Assembly: GCF_013166575.1 (NCBI RefSeq)
Contig: NZ_JABKKE010000006.1
Span: 124,001-188,000, forward strand
DNA: 64,000 nt
Direction of reading: 5' to 3'
Source: Xylanibacter rodentium
GTDB lineage: Bacteria; Bacteroidota; Bacteroidia; Bacteroidales; Bacteroidaceae
Shown here piece after piece: positions 8,426 to 17,699 of this stretch. The position numbers were made by a program, and so were the translations under genes. Under the pieces are notes generated by a model. It was not told the DNA's origin. It worked only from the letters and a program-made list of their open reading frames with translations, and did no database searches. Numbering within the stretch: position 1 is the stretch's first letter; each line of letters opens with the position of its first letter.

Positions 8426-10169
8426 AGTGTTTCTTGAAATGTTTTGCCCGGTTTCTGATATTTTCAGCCTCGTCGGATTTCACTTTTATTTCGGTAGAAA
8501 GAATATCGTCGGCGTAGCGCAGGGCCTCCTGCGGACGGTTGCCGCCGATGTGATGTTTCATCAGCATATACTTGACGGAGAGTTTCTGCGGCAGCATATA
8601 GGACAATGTGTCCAGCCGGCATGCTGCATCGTCAACGTTGCCCGTATGTTTCAGACAGCTGTATTCCATGGCAAACAGTTCGGGATGCGATGAATATCTG
8701 CGGGCTTTGCGGATGTGCGACAAAGCCTCGGTGTAGTTTTTGCAGGCGATGCTGTTGGCGGCCCTGTGGCTCCAGTATGCTTCGGACGTGCCTATACGGT
8801 GTTCCATTGCTTCAAGATTCCGGTCGTCGGTGCAATGCAGGCCGATGGCAGCACTGCCTGTTCGCTTCAGCTGCATCTGGGCACCGGCAAAACCGAAGAC
8901 TGTATACATGGCAAAGGCGACAGGCACCAATATGGCGATGCCAGCATGGTGGGACAGACGTATTGTTGACGAGACGTGACAGTCTGTCTTTGCCAGAACA
9001 AACGACGCATAGCATACGACCAGCAGCCACGACTGTATCGTTGTGTACACGAAATTGAACAGCGACATCACCGCAAAGGCGGCAAAGACCGCCACAGCCT
9101 CTTTGTCGTCAGCCTGCACCGCCTTTCCTGCCATCATCGCATAAAAAGCAAGTAGGAAAACCATACCGACAATACCTCCTTCAATGCCGTGTTCGAGATA
9201 GTCGTTGTATGGCATATATACAAAGTCGGAGTTGCGCTTTTCTGTATCGGTGTATTCGCGGTTGGCGAAATAGTCGGCCTGTCGCAAATTGTAGTTCTTT
9301 TCAAACAGTCCGTAACCGTATCCGGACGGCTTTCCGGCCATCATCTCCGTAGACAGCTTCCATATCAGCATACGGCCGTCGGCAGAATCCTTCTTCATGC
9401 CGTACATCTTCATGCCGGCAACGACGACAATCGGCAACAGCACCACACCAAGCAGACATGTGTATGCCCCATGCCTCTTTATTAAAGCATGACCTTGCCG
9501 GCTATATTTAACGGCAATGACGACGGCAAATTCCACTCCCAAGCCTATGTATGCCGTACGGCAGTTCAGAATGACAATGCCTGTCATGACCGCAAGCAGG
9601 AATATGAAGTATGCCGGTTTGTGTTCTCCTCTTTTTATGCGGGCAGCCAGCATTGGGATGCACCCCACAAGATAGATTGCCGTGACTGTAGGGTTCTCAT
9701 TACATCCCGTAACATCAAAATATTCATTACCGCTTTCTGCCACACCAATGCTTTGTGCAGCGATACAGACAATGTGTATGGCGGCAATGGCCAGCAATGT
9801 TGTCTCAATATTTTTGCGTGTAAGCAACCGTGCCTTTTGCATGTCTGCCGCCACGAGGATCAGCAACAGTGTCGTACATAAATAATATGTACGGTATTGC
9901 TCGCATGTCTCAGCAATAAGACAACCGTGCAGGATTATGTATAAAATCCAGGCAAATATGAACAATCCCAATTTTCCTATTGCTATATCCCGCCTGTATA
10001 CAATATTCGTGAGAATACATAAAACCGACAAGACCATTGCTCCGGCCTCAAGCAGAAGGTATCTTGACAGCGAAGGATAGACAAACAGGCCGGTGTCAAT
10101 TGCCGTCAGCACGCATGTAATGACAAAAATAGCATATGCGATGTTCTTCAATACCGTTTTCTTATTCAT
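8409..10169 (-). CDS. O-antigen ligase/polymerase-like membrane protein with TPR tail
   Basis: A 586-residue polytopic protein with about ten hydrophobic helices over residues 10-430, in the pattern of the Wzy/WaaL family that transfers or polymerises glycans on undecaprenyl carriers at the outer face of the inner membrane. A periplasmic loop after RTAYIGLGVE fits the family. The last ~130 residues (LSHIRKARRYS, EALRYADDILS) look like TPR helices, seen in Bacteroidetes members. It is the first gene of a two-gene unit with the transglutaminase-like protein. No other polysaccharide genes lie nearby, so it may attach glycans to proteins rather than to LPS. Confidence 0.7.
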   Translation of the reverse strand: MNKKTVLKNIAYAIFVITCVLTAIDTGLFVYPSLSRYLLLEAGAMVLSVLCILTNIVYRRDIAIGKLGLFIFAWILYIILHGCLIAETCEQYRTYYLCTTLLLILVAADMQKARLLTRKNIETTLLAIAAIHIVCIAAQSIGVAESGNEYFDVTGCNENPTVTAIYLVGCIPMLAARIKRGEHKPAYFIFLLAVMTGIVILNCRTAYIGLGVEFAVVIAVKYSRQGHALIKRHGAYTCLLGVVLLPIVVVAGMKMYGMKKDSADGRMLIWKLSTEMMAGKPSGYGYGLFEKNYNLRQADYFANREYTDTEKRNSDFVYMPYNDYLEHGIEGGIVGMVFLLAFYAMMAGKAVQADDKEAVAVFAAFAVMSLFNFVYTTIQSWLLVVCYASFVLAKTDCHVSSTIRLSHHAGIAILVPVAFAMYTVFGFAGAQMQLKRTGSAAIGLHCTDDRNLEAMEHRIGTSEAYWSHRAANSIACKNYTEALSHIRKARRYSSHPELFAMEYSCLKHTGNVDDAACRLDTLSYMLPQKLSVKYMLMKHHIGGNRPQEALRYADDILSTEIKVKSDEAENIRNRAKHFKKHYEQKN

Positions 10170-10395
10170 ACAGTTATGGTAGTAGCATTAATAGGTTAGT
10201 GTTTGAAATACAAAACAGTTTATTATTGTAATATCCAAATGGTGTAGATAAAACATCAAATTACATTCTACGGATGCATAAGTAAAACTGCGCCAAGCCA
10301 TAGTTTCTATAGCCTGACACAGCTCTTTTTACGCTTCTTTCGCACAAAGATGTTTAGCATCATAGAAATTCTCTATGTACCGGTTTCTTTTCAGA

Positions 10396-10854
10396 TCATT
10401 GTTCCCAACCTTGCAGTTCATCAACATCATCAACCAATCCGTCTTTCAGATAAACAGCCAATATTACTTTTTTCTTTGTCTTTTTACCATTTACATCCGG
10501 AATATCAGCATCAAATGACACTTTATAATATTTGTCGGATTTTGAGATTGACAGAGTTGAAATATATGAACAGTCAACATGTTCATCCATTATAAAATCT
10601 AATCCTACTCCATTTAATTGGTCATATTCTATTCTTTCAGCAAATTCTTTTGTACAGTATTTCTTTATCAACTTGATTAGTCCGTCTGTATAATCATTCG
10701 GTTCATCAGACATTGCCAACCGATAGTATTCCTTGTAAAAGGTTTCCAACTTTTTACACATAGCATCTTCTGATGCTGTTTGTGCAAAAGATACGCAAGA
10801 AAACAGCATAAAGAATACCGATAACATGATCTTAAATAAATTGGTTTTTTTCAT
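10396..10854 (-). CDS. Small secreted protein, possible immunity protein
   Basis: A 152-residue protein with a signal peptide ending at SFAQ. The mature part has two helices with many acidic residues and then three or four strands (KVSFDADIPDV, KKVILAVYLKDG, LVDDVDELQ), similar in shape to DUF3828-type NTF2-like proteins. The ATG overlaps the stop region of the amidase gene by 4 bases, so translation is coupled. Small, exported, acidic and encoded straight after a peptidoglycan-amidase-like protein is the layout expected of a periplasmic immunity protein, but that is inference. Confidence 0.6.
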   Translation of the reverse strand: MKKTNLFKIMLSVFFMLFSCVSFAQTASEDAMCKKLETFYKEYYRLAMSDEPNDYTDGLIKLIKKYCTKEFAERIEYDQLNGVGLDFIMDEHVDCSYISTLSISKSDKYYKVSFDADIPDVNGKKTKKKVILAVYLKDGLVDDVDELQGWEQ

Positions 10855-11786
10855 CTTCGATATATTTTATAATTATTGTATTTTCTGTATTTGGGATTGG
10901 GACCATCGTTATTAGGTTCGAAAAAATCAGAAACCCAAGATTGACCATTAAACAGATGGATGTGCCCGGCTACACTGCCTCCCGGATAATTCTGCCATAC
11001 CCTTATATCACCCTTTTGAGGAACATAATTCGTACGTGAAACTTCATGAAATCCCCATTTTATCAAATACGAACCATAGTCTTTTGCATATACAGGATGG
11101 TCTGATGTATCTATTCCACCAGCCTGAAGAGCCAAACGGACGTATTTTGCACATTCTCCGGATTTTTTTATTCTTTTATACTCTTTATAACTTATCGCTT
11201 TGGAATTCAAATGTTTAATGGCATTATCCAATCCTTTCCAGTTGTTTGAAGAGGGAGGAGTATTATTCCCATTATTGTTTCCACCGGTATTTCCATTATC
11301 GTTCCCTCCAGTACCTCCTCCATTGTTTCCTCCAGAATTTCCACCTGTACCTATACCGATGTTTAATGAGCCGCCTCCGGAACCACCGGAGCCTCCACCT
11401 GAACCTCCTGTTATTGTAAGATTCCGACAGTCATGTGTATACTCCTCTTCCTTTGTCAGTTGAGTATTGCAGAAAGGACAATAGGAACCATCAGCAAGAT
11501 TAGGATGAACGGTTTCCATGTGATGATCATAACGATCAAGGTCGACTGTCTCACCACAGTATTCACATTTTACAGTACATTCATGGCTGCTTGGGTCATT
11601 GGCATCGTAGGTTTCACCACAAATGTCGCATGTCTCCTTTTTTTCACCGTTGACCTCCACATCAGGCAGCCACCACGAACCGTCCTCGAATGCCATCCTC
11701 TGGGCCGACAGCCGCGAATAGCCACCGTCTCCGATTACGGGTAACAAAGTTAGAAAAAATATTGCTATCAACAAAAACTTTTTCAT
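10851..11786 (-). CDS. Zinc-knuckle, Gly-rich-linker amidase-like secreted protein
   Basis: A 311-residue exported protein. Residues 53-120 contain three zinc-knuckle-like groups: C53/C56/H68/C70, C74/C77/H88/H94 and C103/C106/H118/C120. Residues 127-180 are a Gly/Asn/Ser linker. Residues 185-311 form a compact NlpC/P60- or Tae-like amidase domain: C212 in SGECAKYV, the strand YVPQKGDIRVW, H275 in AGHIHLFNG and SDFFEP close behind. Such domains cut peptidoglycan stem peptides. The stop overlaps the start of the small acidic secreted gene downstream, and the start overlaps the T9SS/Sel1 gene upstream, giving a three-gene coupled unit. The domain call rests on motif order, and the family was not confirmed. 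Confidence 0.65.
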   Translation of the reverse strand: MKKFLLIAIFFLTLLPVIGDGGYSRLSAQRMAFEDGSWWLPDVEVNGEKKETCDICGETYDANDPSSHECTVKCEYCGETVDLDRYDHHMETVHPNLADGSYCPFCNTQLTKEEEYTHDCRNLTITGGSGGGSGGSGGGSLNIGIGTGGNSGGNNGGGTGGNDNGNTGGNNNGNNTPPSSNNWKGLDNAIKHLNSKAISYKEYKRIKKSGECAKYVRLALQAGGIDTSDHPVYAKDYGSYLIKWGFHEVSRTNYVPQKGDIRVWQNYPGGSVAGHIHLFNGQSWVSDFFEPNNDGPNPKYRKYNNYKIYRR

Positions 11787-13228
11787 AGCGCGTCTCCTTT
11801 TTTAACGATTATTGCACGCAAAATCTGTTTTCCGGCTTTGATGTTCAGCACATAAGTGCCGTCTTTAATCTGCGGAGCTATTGCAGCATCGTGCTTGCCG
11901 GCACTCATTGTGCCAAGACTGCGCGTATATACCATTCTTCCGGCCTGATCGAAAATGCGCACCTGCGCATTGCACTGTTCCTGCAGTTCGAACGTCGCTG
12001 TAAACTCATGCCTGAAAGGATTGGGGGTGGCATGGATATGTGTGAAGCGTTGGTCAGCGTCAACGCTGTTGCCGTGCATTGAAATGCGCGACAGCTCGAT
12101 ATACATCGGGCGTTCCGGTTCTTTCAGATTGAGCGAATAGAGGTTCAGCCGCCCAAAGATCTTGTCTTTCCATACATCAAGGACAGCATTATCCATACGG
12201 TAGTTTGTTTTCTGCCCTATGTTGTAGCGTTCGTTCAACCTTACGTTTCCTTTTGAGAACAGAAGACGGCCGTCGGCTGTTATATCTGCCTTGAAAGCGA
12301 CGGTGTCGCCGGCCAGTATCATTCGGCCTGCGGCCTTTCCCTCTCCGGCGCGACGTATATCCATAGTTACCGGCTTCTCGCCCAATACGAATTTTCCACT
12401 CCAGTCGTACATCACGATGAATCCGCTGTGCATGCCGTATATCAGGCTTGTGTCGTTCACTTCGGCAGAGATTTCGGGCATCTGTGCAGGTGCTTCGGCA
12501 TCAACACCGTCCTCCCCGTACATCTCGCCCAAATAGTTCTCCGGGCGGCTGCGTCTCAGTTCCTCCATTGCCGGGCCAAAACTCAACATCGCAGCACGGT
12601 CGAGGAGCTGTCCGGCACGTGCCGAATCGCGCGGCACTCCATAGCCGTTGCGGTAGCAAAGTCCGAGCATATACATCGACGGAGTGTGTTCTATTTTGCT
12701 TATAGCGTCGTCGAACAGTCTGGCGGCGCGTATATAATCCTGCCCGCATCCAAGACCTTTGTATAGCATGAACCCCTCGTCGTACTTACAGACAACCGAG
12801 CCATTTTCAGCTCCGCGCCTGAAAGCGTCGTATGCCTTGGCGAAATTCTGGGCTACGCCTCCACCGTCCTTATACATCATGCCAAGGTTGTGATAGGCCT
12901 CGCTGTACCCGTGCGCCCCCGCCTTTTCCAACCATGCCACGGCCTGTGCCGAATCCTGCTCCACACCGGCACCGGCCATATAGGCCAGTCCGAGAGTATT
13001 CATGGCATAGGCAAGAGTGTCGTTGTCGGCTGCCTTTCTCAAAAGACTGATGGCCCAGTCTTTCGATTGGTCGGTGTCGATGTTTTTCAATATTCTCACC
13101 GCGTGCTTTATGTCTTCGGGCGGAATTTTAACTGATGCCTGCATACAGGTGGTGCCTAAAGACAGCGCACAAGCCATTACCAATATGCTGAGTTTCGACA
13201 TATTGATACATCTGAAATCTGTTTTCAT
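11783..13228 (-). CDS. Sel1-repeat protein with T9SS sorting domain
   Basis: A 481-residue exported protein. Residues about 70-215 hold four Sel1-type repeats (for example LGLAYMAGAGV and LGMMYKDGGGV, each followed by an A-x-x-WLEKA-like helix). A beta-rich middle follows. The last ~80 residues are a type A type-IX-secretion signal (ATPNPF near the start, VRIFDQAGRMVY, DGTYVLNIKAG, basic end), so the protein should cross the outer membrane through T9SS and be displayed or released. The start may be M10 (MSKLSIL), which fits a signal peptide better. It is translationally coupled (4-base overlap) to the amidase-like gene. Confidence 0.78.
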   Translation of the reverse strand: MKTDFRCINMSKLSILVMACALSLGTTCMQASVKIPPEDIKHAVRILKNIDTDQSKDWAISLLRKAADNDTLAYAMNTLGLAYMAGAGVEQDSAQAVAWLEKAGAHGYSEAYHNLGMMYKDGGGVAQNFAKAYDAFRRGAENGSVVCKYDEGFMLYKGLGCGQDYIRAARLFDDAISKIEHTPSMYMLGLCYRNGYGVPRDSARAGQLLDRAAMLSFGPAMEELRRSRPENYLGEMYGEDGVDAEAPAQMPEISAEVNDTSLIYGMHSGFIVMYDWSGKFVLGEKPVTMDIRRAGEGKAAGRMILAGDTVAFKADITADGRLLFSKGNVRLNERYNIGQKTNYRMDNAVLDVWKDKIFGRLNLYSLNLKEPERPMYIELSRISMHGNSVDADQRFTHIHATPNPFRHEFTATFELQEQCNAQVRIFDQAGRMVYTRSLGTMSAGKHDAAIAPQIKDGTYVLNIKAGKQILRAIIVKKGDAL

Positions 13229-13266
13229 CTTAGGTTCGTATTATAATTGATAAGTTATGGATTATG

Positions 13267-14130
13267 TTACCATATAAAGTCTTTGCCCACGGTCCCGTTC
13301 TTCTTTTCTTGTTCTTCCATCCTGGCTTTCTTATCGAGGGAATCCAGCATTTTTATCATCGGCGGCATATGTCTGCTCAGTTCCGCAAGATATTTTTTCT
13401 GGGACGTACCATAATACCGGTATATGTCCTTTATCCTCTGCCGCTCGTTGAAATATGAGATGGCAAGACTCATGTCCTTTACGCTGTCAAGCTGTGTGTC
13501 GAGTCCGGCCTCGCAGATACGTTTCCATGCCTGTCGTGCCTCTTTCGTTACTTTGGCAGAGTTTTTGTTGCGGAAAAACTTGTAAAGCTGTTCCTTTGAC
13601 AGAGTCTTCCTTATTATTTCCATTTCTTCGTTCCATACGTTCAACGTCCGGTTTCTCCGTATCCTGTGGGCCATGTCAAGCGCTTTTGCAAGCATATAAT
13701 CATATTGGGCATCATCGAGCTTGATATATTTCCTGCTGTGGAGGGCATAGCTGATGTTGTCGCCCGATATTTTATTCCCGTACTCAGGAATCAGCACCAT
13801 GTCGATAGAGTCCTGATAATGCTCGTCCAGTCTGATTTTTCTTTTTACACGCTGTTGGAGCGAATCGGGAAGAAGAAATTCCAGACATACCTTATGAAAC
13901 TCCCTGTTGCTGACATACTGTCTTATGAGCGCCTGTTTGTCGGCGGGTATGTAATAGCGTGCGTTAAGCCGTACACACTCCTCGTCGGTCCGGTAATTCG
14001 TACGATGGAGAATCTCGTCTGGATATTGGTCGAAAACTTCCTTTTCCGCCCTTGTACATCTGTAAGTCTGTGCAATTGCCATTGAGCATATCAAAGCCAT
14101 TGCTATGCTCATAATAATTCTGTTACTCAT
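13267..14130 (-). CDS. Secreted helical hypothetical protein
   Basis: A 287-residue protein with a signal peptide (MSNRIIMSIAMALICSMAIAQ) and a mature part that is almost entirely helical and strongly charged. Similar helical proteins are met in Bacteroidales secreted operons. No family recognised and no catalytic motif seen. It lies 38 bases upstream of the Sel1/T9SS gene on the same strand and is probably the promoter-proximal gene of that cluster (13267-14130, 11783-13228, 10851-11786, 10396-10854). Confidence 0.55.
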   Translation of the reverse strand: MSNRIIMSIAMALICSMAIAQTYRCTRAEKEVFDQYPDEILHRTNYRTDEECVRLNARYYIPADKQALIRQYVSNREFHKVCLEFLLPDSLQQRVKRKIRLDEHYQDSIDMVLIPEYGNKISGDNISYALHSRKYIKLDDAQYDYMLAKALDMAHRIRRNRTLNVWNEEMEIIRKTLSKEQLYKFFRNKNSAKVTKEARQAWKRICEAGLDTQLDSVKDMSLAISYFNERQRIKDIYRYYGTSQKKYLAELSRHMPPMIKMLDSLDKKARMEEQEKKNGTVGKDFIW

Positions 14131-14325
14131 TGTTTCGGTTGATAAATATAGTTTTCAGATTTGATGTCATTTCTTTCATACAGCCATGATGGCTGTTTCC
14201 TGTCTTTAACGCCTGCAAAGATAACAAAACTTTTTAAGGTGACAATATTTTTATTAAGAAAAATGTATCAGATGTTGTAAAAACCAATAAAAACCAGCCC
14301 CGCATATGTCCGTCAATGAAAACGT

Positions 14326-14662
14326 AAGGATTATTCTGAAAAAACGCATTTTATTTTTCCCGAAATAGAAAAGCCGTAAGGCCTTCTCTGCTTTCTTTAC
14401 ACCTGTTTTCTGCATGGTAATTTTGCCGTAAGGGCCTCCCGGCACTCCCGCAACGGCCGTTTCGCATTGCAACGAGGCCTCCGTCGCAATGCAATAACGG
14501 CCTTATTGCAAGCCGATAAGGGCCTCTCTGCTTTCTTTACAGAGCTTGGTTTTTGTAACGTATTGATAATCAGCGCTCCCCATTTGAAGCAAAAACAGCA
14601 ATTTTCGGCCCGTTGTGCAGAAACATCAGGCCGGATGGCGCTTAACATACGTTAAAGTAAAC
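14326..14662. repeat. Dispersed intergenic repeat, copy A
   Basis: About 335 bp, largely matched by 27330-27664. The order is TTATTCTGAAAAAA, an A/T-rich block, GGCCT...CTCTGCTTTCTTTAC, a GC-rich block with nested inverted repeats around GCATTGCAACGAGGCC, a second GGCCTCTCTGCTTTCTTTAC, TATTGATAATCAGCG, and the end CTTAACATACGTTAAAGTAAAC. Short peptides read through it on the minus strand resemble those of copy B, but both lie in repeat DNA. It fills the intergenic space 14131-14762 between divergent genes, and nothing else is seen there apart from the dacB promoter. Confidence 0.8.
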
Positions 14663-14725
14663 ATATTTCCTCCAACGGGAATCATTTTCCTCATTCTGCG
14701 GGTGCATAATCTCACGATTTTATCG

Positions 14726-14733
14726 TAAATTTG
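14726..14733 (+). promoter_or_regulatory. Promoter -7 box for dacB
   Basis: TAAATTTG, 30 bases upstream of the carboxypeptidase ATG, matches TAnnTTTG. The preceding repeat copy ends 64 bases upstream. Confidence 0.55.
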
Positions 14734-14762
14734 CACTACTGTAACAAAGACATGTTTTTCTT

Positions 14763-16016
14763 ATGAAAAGATACTTCATCGTCATAATGTCGCTGATATG
14801 CATATGCGTCCCGACGGCGGCACAGACGGACAATGATTTAATCACTGAGCGCGAAGACCCGCTCCTCAGCGCCACATCCGCAGACTCCACTGCGGCCGAC
14901 TCCATACTGCCATGGCCGCAAAATGTACAGGCAAAGATTACGGACATGCTGGGCGACAGGATGTTCGACACGTCGCAGATAGGAATCATGGTTTACGACC
15001 TTACGGCAGACAGTGCCATATTCCGCCACAACGAGCGGCAGACCATGCGGCCGGCATCGACAATGAAGGTGCTCACGGCCATCACTGCCATCGACCGTCT
15101 GGGAGGCTCCTACCGTTTCCGGACATCGCTCTACCATACCGGTGTCATCGAAAACCGTACCCTCACGGGCGACATATGGTGTGTGGGCGGATTCGACCCG
15201 CTGTTCAACAGCGACGACATGAACGCTTTCGTGGAGTCCATACTTCAGATGGGCGTTGACACAATCCGCGGCCGCATCGTGGCCGACAAGTCGATGAAAG
15301 ACACTCTGCGCTACGGCGAGGGATGGTGCTGGGACGACGACAACCCCGTGCTGTCACCACTGCTCATATCGCGCAAGGACAGATTTGCCGAACGCTTTGT
15401 CGAGGAACTGGAAAGCAGGGGCGTCACTGTCGAGGCCGAACTTGCGCAAGGCCGTCTTCCCAACGGCGCATTCATCGTATGCTCACGGTTTCACACCATC
15501 GATCAGGTGCTCATAAGGATGATGAAAGACAGCGACAACCTCTTTGCCGAAGCCATGTTCTACCAGATTGCGTCGGCAACGGGCAACACTCCGGCCAAGG
15601 CGTCGCACGCACGGACGGCAATACGCAAACTGATTTCGCGCATAGGACTTGACGCAGGGGCCTACAGGATTGCCGACGGAAGCGGACTGTCGCTCTACAA
15701 CTATGTTTCGGCCGAACTGGAAGTGGGAATGTTGCGTTATGCCTTCAGAAACAACGAGATATTCGTCCATCTTTATCCGTCAATGGCCATAGCCGGGGAA
15801 GACGGCACACTGAAAGGCCGTATGCGCGGCGGACTTACATCGGGCAACGTGCATGCCAAGACAGGCACGCTGACCGGCATCAGCTCACTGGCCGGTTACT
15901 GCACTGCCTCCAATGGCCACACATTGTGCTTCGCAATAATCAACCAGGGCGTAATGCAGGGTCGCAGCGGGCGCGCTTTTCACGACCGTGTATGCACGGT
16001 GCTCTGCGAGCCTTGA
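14763..16016 (+). CDS. dacB: D-alanyl-D-alanine carboxypeptidase (PBP4, peptidase S13)
   Basis: Periplasmic penicillin-binding protein of class C that removes terminal D-Ala or cleaves crosslinks in peptidoglycan. The signal peptide is residues 1-20. The three active-site motifs are S99-T-M-K102, S257-D-N259 and K366-T-G368 in HAKTGTLTG. The length of 417 residues is a little short for the family (about 450-480), consistent with a reduced insert domain between the first two motifs. It is probably transcribed with the MscS gene 46 bases downstream. Confidence 0.92.
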   Translation: MKRYFIVIMSLICICVPTAAQTDNDLITEREDPLLSATSADSTAADSILPWPQNVQAKITDMLGDRMFDTSQIGIMVYDLTADSAIFRHNERQTMRPASTMKVLTAITAIDRLGGSYRFRTSLYHTGVIENRTLTGDIWCVGGFDPLFNSDDMNAFVESILQMGVDTIRGRIVADKSMKDTLRYGEGWCWDDDNPVLSPLLISRKDRFAERFVEELESRGVTVEAELAQGRLPNGAFIVCSRFHTIDQVLIRMMKDSDNLFAEAMFYQIASATGNTPAKASHARTAIRKLISRIGLDAGAYRIADGSGLSLYNYVSAELEVGMLRYAFRNNEIFVHLYPSMAIAGEDGTLKGRMRGGLTSGNVHAKTGTLTGISSLAGYCTASNGHTLCFAIINQGVMQGRSGRAFHDRVCTVLCEP

Positions 16017-16062
16017 CCATGAAAGGATTAAAAAAAGAAACTCTAAAACATAAATAAAGAAT

Positions 16063-17229
16063 ATGGAAATAATAGGAATCTACGTAGACCGGTTCATCAG
16101 CCTGTGCGGCATCACGGGCAGTGCCGTAACCATACTGCGCCACACGCTTCTGGTGATGATAGCCGTAATGCTGTCTGCTCTCGCCGGAATATTGTGCCGC
16201 AGAATACTGATGCCCATGATACACAAGCTGACAAAGAAGACCAAAAACACATGGGACGACGTGATGCTGAGCAAACGGGTGCTCGTGGCGGCCAGCCGCA
16301 TCGCTCCGGCCATAGTGATATGGATTCTGCTGCCGCTCGTGTTCAAGGAATTTCCCTTTGTACACGAACTTCTGAAACGGCTTACGGCCATATACATCAC
16401 TGTAATGTCGGTGCGACTGGCCATCGTGCTCATAGACTCGCTGAAACAGCTCAACAACGACAAACGCTCGGCAACAAACCAATATTTCCACTCGTTCTGC
16501 GGTGTGCTCAAGATTATCATAATATTCATAGCCGTAATTGTGATCGTTGCCATCACAATCGACAAGAACCCTTCGACGCTCTTTGCCGGACTTGGCGCCA
16601 CGTCGGCCATAATGATGCTCGTGTTCAAGGACACAATATCAGGACTTGTTGCCGGAATACGACTCACAAGCAACGACATGCTGCACAAAGGAGACTGGAT
16701 AACAGTGCCGAAATCGGGCATCGACGGCAACGTGGAGGACATTACGCTGACCACGGTAAAGGTGCGCAACTTCGACAATACCATCATGACCGTGACACCC
16801 CAGACACTCGTCGACGACTCGTTCCAGAACTGGATTGGAATGCAGGAGAGCCCGGGACGACGTGTCAAACGCCGTGTTTTCTATGACTTCCGCAGCATAC
16901 GTCCCGTCGACGACGCCATCAGAAAACAACTCATTGAAAAAAAATACTTCTCTGAAAAAGACATACGGCCGGGAGTGGTCAACCTCACACTCTACCGCCA
17001 ATACGTAGAACGTTATCTGGCTTCGTGCGCCGAAGTAAACTCTGAAATGACTCTAATGGTGCGCCAGCTCGAGCCCACAAACACCGGACTGCCAGTAGAG
17101 TTCTACTTCTTTGTCCATGACAAGGAATGGGTGGCCTACGAACACAACCTTGCTACCATCATGGAGCATATCTATGCCGTCACACCCCACTTCGGACTGA
17201 CCATCTACCAGCAGCAGATAGGCGCGTAA
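16063..17229 (+). CDS. MscS-family mechanosensitive channel
   Basis: A 388-residue inner-membrane protein related to the larger MscS homologues (YbdG-like). Helices lie at about residues 22-45, 85-105, 112-130 and 148-165. The pore helix and MscS core follow (LFAGLGATSAIMMLVFKD, then DWITVPKSGIDGNVEDITL with the conserved beta-domain). It opens on membrane tension and releases solutes during osmotic downshock. A strong terminator hairpin follows immediately, so this ends the dacB transcription unit. Confidence 0.88.
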   Translation: MEIIGIYVDRFISLCGITGSAVTILRHTLLVMIAVMLSALAGILCRRILMPMIHKLTKKTKNTWDDVMLSKRVLVAASRIAPAIVIWILLPLVFKEFPFVHELLKRLTAIYITVMSVRLAIVLIDSLKQLNNDKRSATNQYFHSFCGVLKIIIIFIAVIVIVAITIDKNPSTLFAGLGATSAIMMLVFKDTISGLVAGIRLTSNDMLHKGDWITVPKSGIDGNVEDITLTTVKVRNFDNTIMTVTPQTLVDDSFQNWIGMQESPGRRVKRRVFYDFRSIRPVDDAIRKQLIEKKYFSEKDIRPGVVNLTLYRQYVERYLASCAEVNSEMTLMVRQLEPTNTGLPVEFYFFVHDKEWVAYEHNLATIMEHIYAVTPHFGLTIYQQQIGA

Positions 17230-17235
17230 AGGCAG

Positions 17236-17267
17236 GAGGCGGCAACGGACAGTACCGTTGCCGCCTC
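17236..17267 (+). terminator. Terminator after the MscS gene
   Basis: A 13-bp perfect GC-rich stem (GAGGCGGCAACGG with its complement) and a 6-base loop, 7 bases after the MscS stop codon. It is followed by a short T-containing tract. Confidence 0.85.
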
Positions 17268-17418
17268 TTATTCAAACGTTGGTTTCCATTGTTACATACA
17301 TTTGATTACGGCTTGTGAGATTGTCGGGCTCTACATTTCTATAATCTTGGTCATCCCGTTATTCCGCAGGGAAACGAGTTCGTTCTGGTATTTTTTTCCG
17401 TTCAATACTTTTCATCGT

Positions 17419-17536
17419 TAATCGAATTTTATGTCACCGGGTGACAGAGTTTCCGATTACAAATGTATTTGTGTTCCTTCATGCAACCAAAAACTAATCG
17501 AGAAAAAGTGTCATCAGATGACATAGTTTTCGATTA
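17419..17536. promoter_or_regulatory. Two copies of a 41-42 bp palindromic site
   Basis: Copy 1 (17419-17459) is TAATCG, spacer, TGTCACC-G-GGTGACA, spacer, CGATTA. Copy 2 (17495-17536) is TAATCG, spacer, TGTCATC-A-GATGACA, spacer, CGATTA. In copy 1 the outer and inner arms share the same centre; in copy 2 they are off by half a base. The centres are 77 bases apart. Base changes in the core are compensated on both sides, so the symmetry itself is conserved. They look like paired operator sites or hairpins. No gene lies between the MscS terminator and the terminator at 17590. Confidence 0.6.
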
Positions 17537-17589
17537 TCCCATTTCATCACAATCTTAATATACCACCTTGTCCGTATATCCAAATTATA

Positions 17590-17640
17590 GAGAATCATGA
17601 AGGCATTGCGTTTGCAATACCTTCATGATTCTCTTTTTTT
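17590..17640 (+). terminator. Strong intrinsic terminator without an upstream gene
   Basis: A 14-bp perfect outer stem (GAGAATCATGAAGG and complement) plus a 5-bp inner stem with a GTTT loop, followed by a run of seven or more T. It lies on the plus strand more than 300 bases after the MscS terminator, with no coding sequence between, so it may end a small RNA that starts near the palindromes. Confidence 0.8.
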
Positions 17641-17685
17641 ACTTTAAATTCTATATTTATTTTTCATTTTTTCACTCTTTTTACC

Positions 17686-17693
17686 TATCTTTG
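17686..17693 (+). promoter_or_regulatory. Promoter -7 box for the RNA candidate
   Basis: TATCTTTG, a full consensus match in an A/T-rich stretch, 7 bases before the structured segment beginning near 17700. No protein-coding start follows at a normal distance. Confidence 0.6.
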
Positions 17694-17699
17694 CATCTG

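Noticed and set aside
10396..11786. A type VI secretion effector/immunity locus
   Set aside because: No structural type VI genes lie in the window, and the toxin carries an ordinary signal peptide, so only the generic toxin-immunity idea is kept.
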